Assembly: GCF_000717335.1 (NCBI RefSeq)
Contig: NZ_JNYZ01000061.1
Span: 1-20,675 of the forward strand
Length of the DNA stretch: 20,675 nucleotides
Source: Amycolatopsis jejuensis
GTDB lineage: Bacteria; Actinomycetota; Actinomycetes; Mycobacteriales; Pseudonocardiaceae
Direction of reading: 5' to 3'
Positions 8,581 to 16,820 of the stretch are shown piece after piece. The notes under the pieces were generated by a model. The model worked only from the letters and a program-made list of their open reading frames with translations, did no database searches and was not told the DNA's origin. Position 1 is the stretch's first letter. Every line of letters begins with the position of its first letter. A program made the position numbers and the translations under genes.

Positions 8581-9843
8581 GTGACCCTCGCTGCCGTTGA
8601 CCAGCGCACCCTCATCCATCCGCACACCGTGATCGGCGCCCCGGCCGAACCGTTCGTCCTCGACCGCGGGGAAGGCGCGTTGCTGTGGGACACCGACGGC
8701 AACCAGTACCTCGACGGGACCTGCGGTTTGTGGCAATGCCCGGTCGGCCACGGCCGCGCCGAGCTCGCCGACGTCGCCGCCGAGCAGATCCGCCGCCTCG
8801 AGTTCTACTCGTCCTTCGGCGACTACTCCAACGCCCCGTCGATCCGCCTCGCCGAACGTCTGCTGTCACTCGCCCCGGCTGGGCTGGAACGCGTCTTCCT
8901 CACCAACGGCGGGTCGGAAGGCAACGAAACCGCGATCAAACTCGCCCGGCTAGCCTTCCACCACGCCGGTTCGCCCGAGCGCACGGTGGTGCTCGCGCGG
9001 CACGGCGGGTACCACGGCATGGGTGGCGCTTCCCTTGCCGCGACCGGGATCGAGGGCCTGCGGGCCGGGTTCGGCCCGCTGCTGCCGGACGTCGAATGGC
9101 TCGGCAAGCCACACGGTCTGAGCCCGGATGCCACCGATCTCCTCGTGGCCGACCTGGAGAAGCGCATCGACGAGATCGGTGCGCACCGGATCGCCGCGTT
9201 CATCGGGGAACCGGTGCTCGGCGTCGGCGGGATGGTGCCGCCGCCGGACGGGTACTGGCCGCGCGTGCAGGAAGTCCTGCGCCGGCACGGGATCCTGCTG
9301 ATCGCCGACGAGATCGTGACCGCGTTCGGCCGCACCGGGCACTGGTTCGGCAGCGAGCACTTCGGCATGGAGCCGGACATGATCGTCACCGCGAAAGGGC
9401 TCACCAGCGGGTACATTCCGATGGGTGCGGTCCTCATCGGACGGAGGGTGCTCGAACTCGCCGACGGCGCAACGTTCCTGCACGGCTTCACCTACAACGG
9501 CCACCCGGTCGGCGCGGCGGTCGCGCTCGCGAACCTGGACATCATCGAGAAGGAGAACCTGCTCGAACGCGCCCGCGTCCTCGGCGCCCGGCTGCGCGCG
9601 CGGCTCGATCCGCTCGCCGCGTTGCCGCACGTCCGCGAGGTGCGCGGGGTGGGGTTGATGCTCGGCATCGAGTTCGCGGACCGGCCGACCGCGCCGGTCC
9701 AGGCGGGCTGCCGTGCCGACGGCGTGGTGGTACGCGCGTCCGGGACCAGCATTGTGCTGTCGCCGCCGCTGGTCATCACCGAGGAGCAGATCGACACCCT
9801 GGCCGACGTGCTGTGCCGACACGTCGCGGCCGCGGCGGGCTGA
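8581..9843 (+). CDS. Class III PLP-dependent aminotransferase
   Basis: A 420-residue aminotransferase moving an omega-amino group from an amine or omega-amino acid to a 2-oxo acid. I chose GTG 8581 because AAAGGA lies 8 bases upstream. An in-frame start at 8509 would run deep into the aldehyde dehydrogenase gene. Motifs are [14 protein letters not shown] near residue 45, [12 protein letters not shown] for phosphate binding, and HGGYHG, which stacks on the cofactor. Asp243 in [12 protein letters not shown] binds the pyridine nitrogen, and the PLP lysine is Lys272 in TAKGL. Family relatives include GABA, putrescine (SpuC-like) and omega-amino acid:pyruvate transaminases. The polyamine transporter next door favours an amine such as putrescine or a derivative, but the sequence alone does not fix the substrate. 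Confidence 0.9.
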   Translation: MTLAAVDQRTLIHPHTVIGAPAEPFVLDRGEGALLWDTDGNQYLDGTCGLWQCPVGHGRAELADVAAEQIRRLEFYSSFGDYSNAPSIRLAERLLSLAPAGLERVFLTNGGSEGNETAIKLARLAFHHAGSPERTVVLARHGGYHGMGGASLAATGIEGLRAGFGPLLPDVEWLGKPHGLSPDATDLLVADLEKRIDEIGAHRIAAFIGEPVLGVGGMVPPPDGYWPRVQEVLRRHGILLIADEIVTAFGRTGHWFGSEHFGMEPDMIVTAKGLTSGYIPMGAVLIGRRVLELADGATFLHGFTYNGHPVGAAVALANLDIIEKENLLERARVLGARLRARLDPLAALPHVREVRGVGLMLGIEFADRPTAPVQAGCRADGVVVRASGTSIVLSPPLVITEEQIDTLADVLCRHVAAAAG

Positions 9844-9847
9844 GCCG

Positions 9848-10888
9848 ATGAAACGCCGGATACCGACGCTGTTGTCCGCCGTGCTTCTGCTGGCCACCTC
9901 CGGATGCGCGATCTCGGAGGGCGGCCCGAACTCGCTCGTGTTCGTCTCCTACGGCCAGGGCGCCTACCAGGCCGGTCAGCGCGCCGCGTGGCTCGACCCG
10001 TACGAACAGCGCACCGGGACCACGGTCACCATCGACGGCCCGTCGAGCAACGCCAAGCTCAAGGCGATGGTCGAGGCGGGCAAGGTGACCTGGGATGTCG
10101 TGGACACGGATGCGTCCGCGGCGGCCGCGGTGTGCGGGAGCCTGCTCGAACCGATCGACATGGGACCGCAGGCCGCCGGATTCCCGGACGGCTCGCTCAC
10201 CGACTGCGGGGTGCCGGACGCGTTCTTCGGCATGATGCTGATGTACGACTCGAAGGTGTACGGCAACCATCCGCCGACCAAGCTCGCGGACTTCTTCGAC
10301 CCGAAGCAGTTCCCCGGGCGGCGGATCATTTACGGCGGCGACCCGAGTGTCGGCACCATCGAAGCCGCGCTGCTGGCCGACGGCGTGCCGCGGAACCGGC
10401 TGTACCCGCTTGACATGAAGCGTGCCCTCGGGATGTACGACCGGATCCGCCCGCAGCTCACGATCACCAGCACGTACGGCGATCAGCAGCAGCGGATGGC
10501 CGGCGGCCAGGCGGACCTGGCGCTGATCGTCAGCGCGCGGGCGTTCTCGCTGCTCAAGGCGGGTGCGACGAACTGGAAAGTGGTGCCGGGCATTCCGGTC
10601 CCGGTGACCTGGGACGTCCTGGTGGTGCCGAAGGGGACGGCACGCGCCGAAGAGGCGAAGAAGCTCATCCGGTTCGCCTCGGAACCGGCGCAGGCAGCGG
10701 ATTTCGCCGCGCGGGCAGGGGTCGGACCGGCTAACACGGCCGCCCCGGCCGCGCGGTCGGAGATCGGACGGCAGCTCGACATCTGGGGGGATGAGAAGGA
10801 AGGCTTGCGAGTGCTCAGTGACGTGCGCTGGTGGGCGGCGAACCGGCCCCGGCTCGTGAAGGCGTGGTCGGATTGGACCACGGGATGA
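9848..10888 (+). CDS. Polyamine-type ABC transporter substrate-binding lipoprotein (PotD-like)
   Basis: A 346-residue extracellular solute-binding protein. ATG 9848 begins a classic lipoprotein signal: basic MKRR, a hydrophobic stretch, and a lipobox ending at Cys20 (ATSGC), so the mature protein is lipid-anchored outside the membrane. The body fits the spermidine/putrescine-binding PotD/PotF class: NSLVFVSYGQGAY near the mature N terminus, WDVVDTD, and a C-terminal helical part ending in VKAWSDW. An upstream in-frame start at 9713 is rejected because it overlaps the aminotransferase and would bury the signal peptide. It starts 4 bases after the previous stop and shares ATGA with the next gene. 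Ligand is inferred from family and context only. Confidence 0.9.
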   Translation: MKRRIPTLLSAVLLLATSGCAISEGGPNSLVFVSYGQGAYQAGQRAAWLDPYEQRTGTTVTIDGPSSNAKLKAMVEAGKVTWDVVDTDASAAAAVCGSLLEPIDMGPQAAGFPDGSLTDCGVPDAFFGMMLMYDSKVYGNHPPTKLADFFDPKQFPGRRIIYGGDPSVGTIEAALLADGVPRNRLYPLDMKRALGMYDRIRPQLTITSTYGDQQQRMAGGQADLALIVSARAFSLLKAGATNWKVVPGIPVPVTWDVLVVPKGTARAEEAKKLIRFASEPAQAADFAARAGVGPANTAAPAARSEIGRQLDIWGDEKEGLRVLSDVRWWAANRPRLVKAWSDWTTG

Positions 10889-11760
10889 CCGCCGTACTGA
10901 CCCGCCGCCCGGCCGTGGAGCACGGCACGCGGCGGACTTCCTGGCTGCTGCTCCCGGCCGCGGCGGTGGTCGCGGTGTTCTTCTTCTACCCGCTCGCCGT
11001 GATCCTGTGGCGCAGCTTCACCGAACCGTCCTTCGGCGTCGGCAACTACCTCGCGGTGCTTGGTGACGAGGTGCAGATTCGCGTGGTACTGCGCACTTTG
11101 CGGACCGCGTTGATCATCACGGTTGCGACGCTCGTCGTCGCGTATCCGTATGCGTACGCGATGACACTCGTCGGGCGCCAGGCCCGCGGAGTGCTGACCC
11201 TGCTGGTGCTGATGCCGTTCTGGACCAGCCTGATGGCCCGCAACTTCGCCTGGTACGTGCTGGAACAACGCGGCGGAGTGATCGAGAACCTGTTGTCCGC
11301 CATCGGAATCGACGGCGTGGTGCTGCTGGGGTCGGTGGCTGGCGTGACGGTGGCGATGGTGCAGGTGATGCTGCCGTTCATGGTGCTGCCACTGCAAAGC
11401 GCGATGCTCGGCATCGACCGCAGCCTGCTGCACGCCGCGGGAAGCCTCGGCGCCCGTCGTCCGGTCGCGTTCCTGCGGGTGTACCTGCCGCTGTCGATGC
11501 CGGGCGTGCTGGCCGGGGTTTCGGTGGTGTTCATCATGTCGCTCGGCTTCTACATCACGCCCGCGCTGCTGGGTACGCCGCAGCAGGCGCTGGTCGCGCA
11601 GGTGATCGGTACCCAGGTCAACGACCTGCTGGACTTCGCGGGCGCCGGTGCGCTCGGCGCGATCCTGCTGGTCCTCACGCTCGTGGTGCTCGCCCTGCTC
11701 AGCCGGGTGGCCGCCCCGCTGGGCACCAGTGCGGCAGGAGGTGCCGACCGTGACCGATAA
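10885..11760 (+). CDS. ABC transporter permease (PotB-like)
   Basis: A 291-residue inner-membrane subunit of the polyamine importer. ATG 10885 overlaps the stop of the binding-protein gene (ATGA), typical of coupled translation. Six hydrophobic segments are visible, the first near residues 20-45 (WLLLPAAAVVAVFFFYPLAV). The EAA loop that contacts the ATPase is around AAGSLGARRPVAFLRVYLP in the second half. An in-frame start at 10831 would add 18 polar residues and overlap the previous gene, so I prefer the shorter form. It should pair with the next permease as a heterodimer, as PotB and PotC do. Confidence 0.9.
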   Translation: MTAVLTRRPAVEHGTRRTSWLLLPAAAVVAVFFFYPLAVILWRSFTEPSFGVGNYLAVLGDEVQIRVVLRTLRTALIITVATLVVAYPYAYAMTLVGRQARGVLTLLVLMPFWTSLMARNFAWYVLEQRGGVIENLLSAIGIDGVVLLGSVAGVTVAMVQVMLPFMVLPLQSAMLGIDRSLLHAAGSLGARRPVAFLRVYLPLSMPGVLAGVSVVFIMSLGFYITPALLGTPQQALVAQVIGTQVNDLLDFAGAGALGAILLVLTLVVLALLSRVAAPLGTSAAGGADRDR

Positions 11761-12571
11761 ACCTTCCATCAGCCGCGCTGCATTGCGGCAGCGCAGCCTC
11801 GGCTGGGGCCTGCGGGGGTGGGTCGCGGTGGTGGCGTTCGTGCTGGTCGCGCCGACACTCGTGGTGATCCCGATGAGCTTCGGGGCGGGTTCGACGTTCC
11901 AATTCCCGCCGGAGCGCTGGTCGTGGCACTGGTACGCGGAATTCTTCACCAGCAAGCAATGGCTGGCTGCGTTGGCGAACTCCGTGCAAGTCGGGCTGCT
12001 CGCGGCGGCGCTGGCCACGGTGCTCGGCGTGGCCGCCGCGCTGGCACTCGACCGAGTGCGCTTCCGCGGCCGTGGTCTGGTGCGGCAGCTGCTGATGGCG
12101 CCGATGATCCTGCCCGGCATCGTGGTCGCGGTCGCGATCTACGGGGTTTTCCTGCGCTGGCAGCTGAACGGCACGATGCTCGGGTTCGTGCTGGCGCATG
12201 CCGTGCTGGGGCTGCCGTTCGTGCTCACGTCGGTGCAGACGAGCCTCGCCGGGTACGACCCGATCATGGAGAAAGCCGCCGCCAGCCTGGGTGCGCCACG
12301 GTTCGCGACAATGCGCAAAGTGGTCCTCCCGATCATTGCGCCGGGTGTGACGACGGGTTTCATTTTCGCTTTCGCGACTTCGTTCGACGAGGTCGTAGTC
12401 GCGCTTTTCCTGCAGACGCCGGCGATCAAGACGCTGCCGGTGAAGATGTACGAGTCGATCGTGCTGGAAATCGACCCGACGATTGCCGCCGCGTCGAGCC
12501 TGATCGTCGTGTTCACCACGATTCTGCTGTTCGTCCCCACCTTCTTGCGCCGACGGAGCAACCATGACTGA
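11750..12571 (+). CDS. ABC transporter permease (PotC-like)
   Basis: A 273-residue membrane subunit, the second permease of the importer. GTG 11750 is chosen because AGGAGG at 11736-11741 sits 8 bases upstream. GTG 11741 is in frame but overlaps that site. It overlaps the previous gene by 11 bases. The first membrane segment (GWVAVVAFVLVAPTLVVIPM) follows a short basic N terminus. The EAA loop reads EKAAASLGAPRFATMRKVVLP. The segment FAFATSFDEVVVALFL near residue 205 is characteristic of PotC-type permeases. Family length is normal. Confidence 0.9.
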   Translation: MTDKPSISRAALRQRSLGWGLRGWVAVVAFVLVAPTLVVIPMSFGAGSTFQFPPERWSWHWYAEFFTSKQWLAALANSVQVGLLAAALATVLGVAAALALDRVRFRGRGLVRQLLMAPMILPGIVVAVAIYGVFLRWQLNGTMLGFVLAHAVLGLPFVLTSVQTSLAGYDPIMEKAAASLGAPRFATMRKVVLPIIAPGVTTGFIFAFATSFDEVVVALFLQTPAIKTLPVKMYESIVLEIDPTIAAASSLIVVFTTILLFVPTFLRRRSNHD

Positions 12572-13586
12572 AGGCATCACCACCGCGAATGTGACCAAGG
12601 CGTACGCCGGAGTGGACCGGCCTGCCGTGGACGACGTTTCCCTGCACATTGCCGACGGCGAGTTCATGACTTTTCTCGGCCCGTCCGGGTCGGGCAAGAC
12701 GACGATGCTGTCGATGATCGCCGGGTTCACGCCGCTGACCGCCGGATCGATCACTGTGGACGGTCAGGAGATCTCGCGGCTCAAACCGCACCGGCGCAAT
12801 CTGGGCGTGGTGTTCCAGCAGTATGCGTTGTTTCCGCACATGTCGGTGGCGCGGAATGTCGCTTTTGGACTGTCGCAGCGGAAACGGCCGAAGGCCGAGA
12901 TCGCGCAGCGGGTGGACGAGGTGCTGGAGCTGGTCGGGCTGTCGGCAGTACGGGATCGGTTGCCGCGGCAGCTTTCCGGCGGGCAGCAGCAACGGGTCGC
13001 GCTGGCTCGGGCCGTGGTGTACGAGCCGCGGGCGTTGCTGATGGACGAACCGCTGGGTGCATTGGACAAGAAGCTGCGGGACCAATTGCAGCGCGAAATC
13101 GCGCGGATGCACCGGGAATTGGGGATGACGTTTCTCTTCGTGACCCATGATCAACAGGAAGCGTTGACGCTGTCGGACCGGATCGCGGTGTTCAACGACG
13201 GCCGGATCGAGCAGGTGGGTACGCCGGAAGAACTGTACGAACGGCCGGAAACCCTTTTTGTGGCGCAGTTTGTCGGGGAATCCAATGCGCTTTCGCTCAC
13301 TCCGGGAGAGGTGACGATCGTACGGCCGGAACGGTTGACGCTGCATTCCCGCACTTCGGCGGTCCCGAGTGGACACCAGCGGACGAGCGCTTCTGTCACC
13401 GACATCGTGTACGTCGGCGATCACACGCGGATCTGGCTGCGGTACCACGACGGCAGCCGTGGTTGCGCGGTGCTCTCGGCAGGCGCGGTCCACGAGCATC
13501 GCCCGGGGGACGACGTGACGGTGGCGTGGGATCCCGAGCATCAAGCCGTGGTACCCAGTGGTGCGCCGGAATTGGCGGCAGTATGA
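12564..13586 (+). CDS. Polyamine-type ABC transporter ATP-binding protein (PotA-like)
   Basis: A 340-residue ATPase that powers the importer from the cytoplasmic side. ATG 12564 follows GACGGAG and overlaps the permease gene by 8 bases. Motifs are Walker A GPSGSGKTT (39-47), Q-loop in VVFQQYALFPHMSV, signature LSGGQQQR (from 137), Walker B ALLMDEPLGALD (~155-167) and switch His in FVTHDQQEA (~190). A C-terminal TOBE domain (~255-335; IVRPERL, VYVGDHTRIW) marks the Pot/Mal/Cys importer ATPase group rather than exporters. All catalytic elements are intact. It shares ATGA with the following amidohydrolase gene, tying that enzyme to the same operon. Confidence 0.93.
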   Translation: MTEGITTANVTKAYAGVDRPAVDDVSLHIADGEFMTFLGPSGSGKTTMLSMIAGFTPLTAGSITVDGQEISRLKPHRRNLGVVFQQYALFPHMSVARNVAFGLSQRKRPKAEIAQRVDEVLELVGLSAVRDRLPRQLSGGQQQRVALARAVVYEPRALLMDEPLGALDKKLRDQLQREIARMHRELGMTFLFVTHDQQEALTLSDRIAVFNDGRIEQVGTPEELYERPETLFVAQFVGESNALSLTPGEVTIVRPERLTLHSRTSAVPSGHQRTSASVTDIVYVGDHTRIWLRYHDGSRGCAVLSAGAVHEHRPGDDVTVAWDPEHQAVVPSGAPELAAV

Positions 13587-15181
13587 GGGATCTACTGCTG
13601 CGCGGCGGGGTGGTCCGGACGCTGGATCCTGCCTTGGGGACTGTCTCGGCCGTGCTGGTGTCCGACGGTCGCGTGGCTGCTCTTGGTGATGATGCGTTGG
13701 CTGCGGCTTCGACTGACGCGCGGATCGTCGAGCTGGACGGCCGGACTGTCCTCCCCGGGCTCAACGACGCCCACCTCCACCTCGCGTTCCATGCCGCAGC
13801 CGGGCCGGAGTTCTGTGTCGACCTGTCGACCGCGGCGGACCTCGACGCGGTGGCGCGGGCGCTGGCCGGTGCGCCGGAGGGGGAGTGGATCGTCGGCCGC
13901 GGCTGGCGGGAGACGACCGTCGCGGAGTTCGCGGACGGCCGGGCGATGCCGTCGCGGACCTGGCTGGACGGCGTGACCGGGTCGCGCCCGGCGGTGCTGC
14001 ACCACGCTTCGTCGCACCAGGTGTGGTGCAACAGCGCGGCGCTGGCGCGGGCCGGAATCACCGCAGCGACCCGGGATCCCGTGGCGGGCTCGCTCGTGCG
14101 GGACGCGGCCGGTGAGCCGACCGGGGTCCTCGTGGAGAGCGCGCAGGAGCTGGTGGCCGGGCTGGTGCCGCCGCCGAGCCGGGAGGAGCGGCTGGACGCG
14201 ATCGTGCGGGCGATGGCCCGGTTGAACGGCTTGGGCATGACGAGCCTGACCGACCCGATCGTGCCGCCCGGGCTGTGGCAGGACTACCGCGACCTGCACG
14301 CGGCCGATCGGCTGCGAATGCGGGTTACCGCGCTGCTGCACTGGAATTGGCCGTCACCGACGACGTCCGCTGCGGATCTCGCTGGTTTCCTGGACTCGAC
14401 GGACTTTTCGGTAGGCGACGACCTGCTCCGGATCGGCGGGATCAAGCTGTTCGCCGACGGGGTCCCGACGCACTGCACGGCGTGGATGCACACGCAGTAC
14501 GCCGATGGCGGGCACGGCAGTCTCGTGACCGCTGGCGAGGACGACAGTGCGCGGCTGGCCGAGCTGCACGAGCTGGTCGCGGTCGCACATCGGCGGCGGG
14601 TACGGGCGCAAGTCCACGTGACCGGCGACCGGGCCGCGGACGCGGTGGTCGACGCCATCGAGGCAGCGCAGGCGGCCGACCCGTGGCCGGACGCGCGGCA
14701 CGCCTTGATCCACGGCACGTTCCTGTCGCCGGACGTGCTCGGCCGGCTCGCGCGGGGCGGGATCGGCGTGATCACGAGCTCGCTCATGCGGACGTACAGC
14801 GGCCCCTCGATGGTACGAATCCTCGGCGCGGCGCGGTGGTCGTCTGCGTTCCCCGCGCGGGCTTTGCTGGACCACGGCGTGATGGTCGCCGACAGCTCGG
14901 ACGCCCCGGTGACCGTCCCGGACTGGCGACGCGGGGTCGCGACTTTCACCGGCTCCCCGGGTCCGAACGAGTTTTCCGCGGTGTCTTCGCCGCTGACGCG
15001 GGAGGAAGCCGTGCGGCTGTGGACCACCGGCCCGGCTTGGCTGGAACGCTCCTCGGGGACGCTGTCGTTGGGTGCGGTGGGTGACCTGGCTGTCCTCGAC
15101 CACGACCCGTTCACCGCTTCGGGCTTGGACCTGCTGCGGACGCGGTCGGAACTGACCGTGCTGGGCGGGCGTGTGCTGTGA
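13583..15181 (+). CDS. Amidohydrolase family 3 (YtcJ-like) metal-dependent hydrolase
   Basis: A 532-residue cytoplasmic hydrolase of the amidohydrolase superfamily. ATG 13583 overlaps the ATPase stop by 4 bases. A longer in-frame start at 13463 would lie inside the ATPase TOBE region and is rejected. The N-terminal beta part (LLLRGGVVRTLDP) leads into the metal-binding HLH of LPGLNDAHLHL (near residue 63). Later ligands and active-site residues are visible as HVTGDRA (~346), HALIHGTF (~373) and DSSDAPV (~437), the usual order for family 3. Members hydrolyse C-N bonds in amides, carbamates or cyclic ureas, often of unknown substrate. Coupling to an amine importer suggests release of an amine from an N-acyl or carbamoyl compound. 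That is inference. Confidence 0.88.
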   Translation: MRDLLLRGGVVRTLDPALGTVSAVLVSDGRVAALGDDALAAASTDARIVELDGRTVLPGLNDAHLHLAFHAAAGPEFCVDLSTAADLDAVARALAGAPEGEWIVGRGWRETTVAEFADGRAMPSRTWLDGVTGSRPAVLHHASSHQVWCNSAALARAGITAATRDPVAGSLVRDAAGEPTGVLVESAQELVAGLVPPPSREERLDAIVRAMARLNGLGMTSLTDPIVPPGLWQDYRDLHAADRLRMRVTALLHWNWPSPTTSAADLAGFLDSTDFSVGDDLLRIGGIKLFADGVPTHCTAWMHTQYADGGHGSLVTAGEDDSARLAELHELVAVAHRRRVRAQVHVTGDRAADAVVDAIEAAQAADPWPDARHALIHGTFLSPDVLGRLARGGIGVITSSLMRTYSGPSMVRILGAARWSSAFPARALLDHGVMVADSSDAPVTVPDWRRGVATFTGSPGPNEFSAVSSPLTREEAVRLWTTGPAWLERSSGTLSLGAVGDLAVLDHDPFTASGLDLLRTRSELTVLGGRVL

Positions 15182-15789
15182 GCCAGGTGTACTGCAGCAA
15201 CACCGACGCCGACCACGGCGCGTTCGTGTGGATGGTGAAGAACGCCATCGTGCCACGGCCGATTGCTTGGGTGAGCACAGTGGACAGCGCGGGTGTCGCG
15301 AACCTCGCGCCGTTCAGCTACTTCGCCCCGCTGACCATGGACCCGCCGACCGTCGTCTTCGCCGTTTCCGGCGGTGCGAAGGACACTTTGGCGAACGTCG
15401 TCGCTTCGGGAGAGTTCGCGATCACGATGGCCCTGAGCGGACAGGAGGAGTTGATCGCGCGCACAGCGTCCGCAGTGGATTCCACAGTGGACGAAGCCGC
15501 CGCCGTCGGCCTGTCGTGGGCCGCCGGGGTGTCGATCGGCGTGCCGCACCCCGCAGGCGCCGGGCCGAGCCTGGAATGCACGCTGGTGAAGGTCGACGAG
15601 TTCAAGGGCTCACACTTGGTATTCGGCGAAGTACTGGGCGTATCGGTGGACGACGCCTTGCTCCGCCCGGACGGCCGCCTTGACCAGGACGCCTACCACC
15701 CGATCGGCCGCATGGGCGGCGCCACGTTCACCCGGGTGGACAACTGGGTCCGCCACCCGATCCCGTCCGCGGAGGAGTTTCTGGGCTGA
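15178..15789 (+). CDS. Flavin reductase-like FMN-binding protein
   Basis: A 203-residue protein of the flavin reductase-like family (split-barrel FMN-binding fold). GTG 15178 overlaps the amidohydrolase stop (GTGA). Family hallmarks are PRPIAWVSTVDSAG near residue 30, NLAPFSYFAPLTMDPPTVVF just after it, and the EFAITMA strand. The C-terminal half (YHPIGRMGGATFTRV) resembles the subgroup with an HPIGR-type end. Such proteins bind FMN and may pass electrons to a partner monooxygenase, yet no monooxygenase gene is present in this window. It is the last gene of the apparent operon. It could serve a partner elsewhere or have its own oxidoreductase role. Confidence 0.87.
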   Translation: MSQVYCSNTDADHGAFVWMVKNAIVPRPIAWVSTVDSAGVANLAPFSYFAPLTMDPPTVVFAVSGGAKDTLANVVASGEFAITMALSGQEELIARTASAVDSTVDEAAAVGLSWAAGVSIGVPHPAGAGPSLECTLVKVDEFKGSHLVFGEVLGVSVDDALLRPDGRLDQDAYHPIGRMGGATFTRVDNWVRHPIPSAEEFLG

Positions 15790-15906
15790 TCAGCACTCCG
15801 GCTGGGGTTGCTTGCAGGTGAACTCGTGCTGGAGCTCCCCGGAGGTCTTGGGCCGCCCGGGCCCTCCGAGCTTTCCGGGATCGAGGTAACCCTGGTATTC
15901 CTTGCA
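15790..15906 (-). pseudogene. Possible eroded C-terminal coding remnant
   Basis: Reading the minus strand, a frame ending in TGA at 15792-15790 gives a protein-like tail: CKEYQGYLDPGKLGGPGRP, then KTSGELQHEFTCKQPQPEC. It has spaced cysteines and a natural-looking composition, unlike the simple Ala/Arg/Pro strings of antisense shadows nearby. The frame is closed by a stop at about 15966 and has no ATG or GTG start. An adjacent minus frame contains a lipobox-like VNAGCG at about 15970-15956. A frameshifted small secreted protein or an exported-protein remnant would explain this. I do not recognise the family. Chance remains quite possible. Confidence 0.3.
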
Positions 15907-15920
15907 TCGCGGGCGCAGAG

Positions 15921-15964
15921 GCGGGCTGCGGAGTCCCCATAGTCGGGTTGGTGCCGCAGCCCGC
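15921..15964. terminator. Strong hairpin downstream of the catabolic operon
   Basis: GCGGGCTGCGG and CCGCAGCCCGC form a perfect 11-bp stem with a 22-base loop. It begins about 130 bases after the flavin reductase-like stop and lies before the next gene. No U-tract follows on either strand. It could end the long operon, or insulate a minus-strand transcript. The function is inferred from structure and position. Confidence 0.5.
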
Positions 15965-16043
15965 GTTCACCAATCGCGGCTACCCGGCAGGTCAGACGGT
16001 TCGGCACCCCCGCGTGTTACCCCCGGTGCCGCGCGGCCCCCCG

Positions 16044-16049
16044 TAAGGT
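16044..16049 (+). promoter_or_regulatory. Possible -10 element for the alkylation repair gene
   Basis: TAAGGT lies 28 bases before the GTG start in the spacer after the hairpin. It matches the TANNNT pattern common at actinobacterial vegetative promoters. No good -35 box is found at 16-18 bases, so this is only a suggestion. Confidence 0.25.
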
Positions 16050-16077
16050 GGGCTTCAGCCGGTACAGGAGGTTTTTC

Positions 16078-16746
16078 GTGGTCGAGCCGACGGTCGATGG
16101 GGTCTTGAAGGAGCTGGCGGCGCTGGAGGATCCGAAGATCCGCGCCGTCAACGAGAAGCACGGGGACGACCACGGCGTCAACCTCGGCAAGCTCCGGACG
16201 CTGGCCAAGGAGCTCAAGACCCAGCACGAGCTGGCCCGCGACCTGTGGCGAACCGGCGACACCGCGGCGCGGCTGGTAGCGCTGCTGATCTGCCGCCCGA
16301 AGGCATTCGACCGCGACGAGCTCGACGCGATGCTCCGCTCCGCGCAGAAGCCCAAGGTGCACGACTGGCTGGTCGGCTACGTCGTCAAGAAGACGCGGTA
16401 CGCCGAGGACCTCCGGACCACCTGGCTGGCCGATCCGGACCCGGTCGTCGCGAGCGCAGGCTGGGCGCTGACCACCGAGCGAGTCGCGAAGAACCCCGAG
16501 GGCCTGGACCTGCCCGCCCTGCTGGACGTCATCGAGTCCGACCTGCAGACCGCCCCCGACCGCCTCCAGTGGGCGATGAACCACTGCCTGGCCCAGATCG
16601 GCATCGAGCACCCGCCGCTACGAGCCCGCGCAATCGCGATCGGGGAGCGGTTGGGGGTCCTGAAGGACTACCCGACCCCACCGAACTGCACGTCACCGTA
16701 TGCGCCGACCTGGATCACGGAAATAGTCCGGCGGCAGGAGGCCTGA
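16078..16746 (+). CDS. DNA alkylation repair protein, AlkD-like
   Basis: A 222-residue all-helical protein, matching the size of the AlkD-type DNA glycosylase family (HEAT-like repeats that remove alkylated purines). GTG 16078 has an ideal AGGAGG site at 16066-16071. The in-frame start at 16048 has no such site. The region KVHDWLVGYVVKK (~96-108) matches the segment where AlkD relatives carry their active-site aspartate. The following WLADPDPVVASAGWALTTER and the paired-helix pattern support the fold. It has its own upstream gap and is not obviously part of the amine operon. The call rests on sequence style, so a non-catalytic HEAT-like relative is possible. Confidence 0.78.
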   Translation: MVEPTVDGVLKELAALEDPKIRAVNEKHGDDHGVNLGKLRTLAKELKTQHELARDLWRTGDTAARLVALLICRPKAFDRDELDAMLRSAQKPKVHDWLVGYVVKKTRYAEDLRTTWLADPDPVVASAGWALTTERVAKNPEGLDLPALLDVIESDLQTAPDRLQWAMNHCLAQIGIEHPPLRARAIAIGERLGVLKDYPTPPNCTSPYAPTWITEIVRRQEA

Positions 16747-16820
16747 CCGGAGTGCTCGTGGCCCGGGCTGGCCTTCTGATGTGGGGCTGCTGACCACGGC
16801 TGTCCTGGTTTTGGTTCGGC

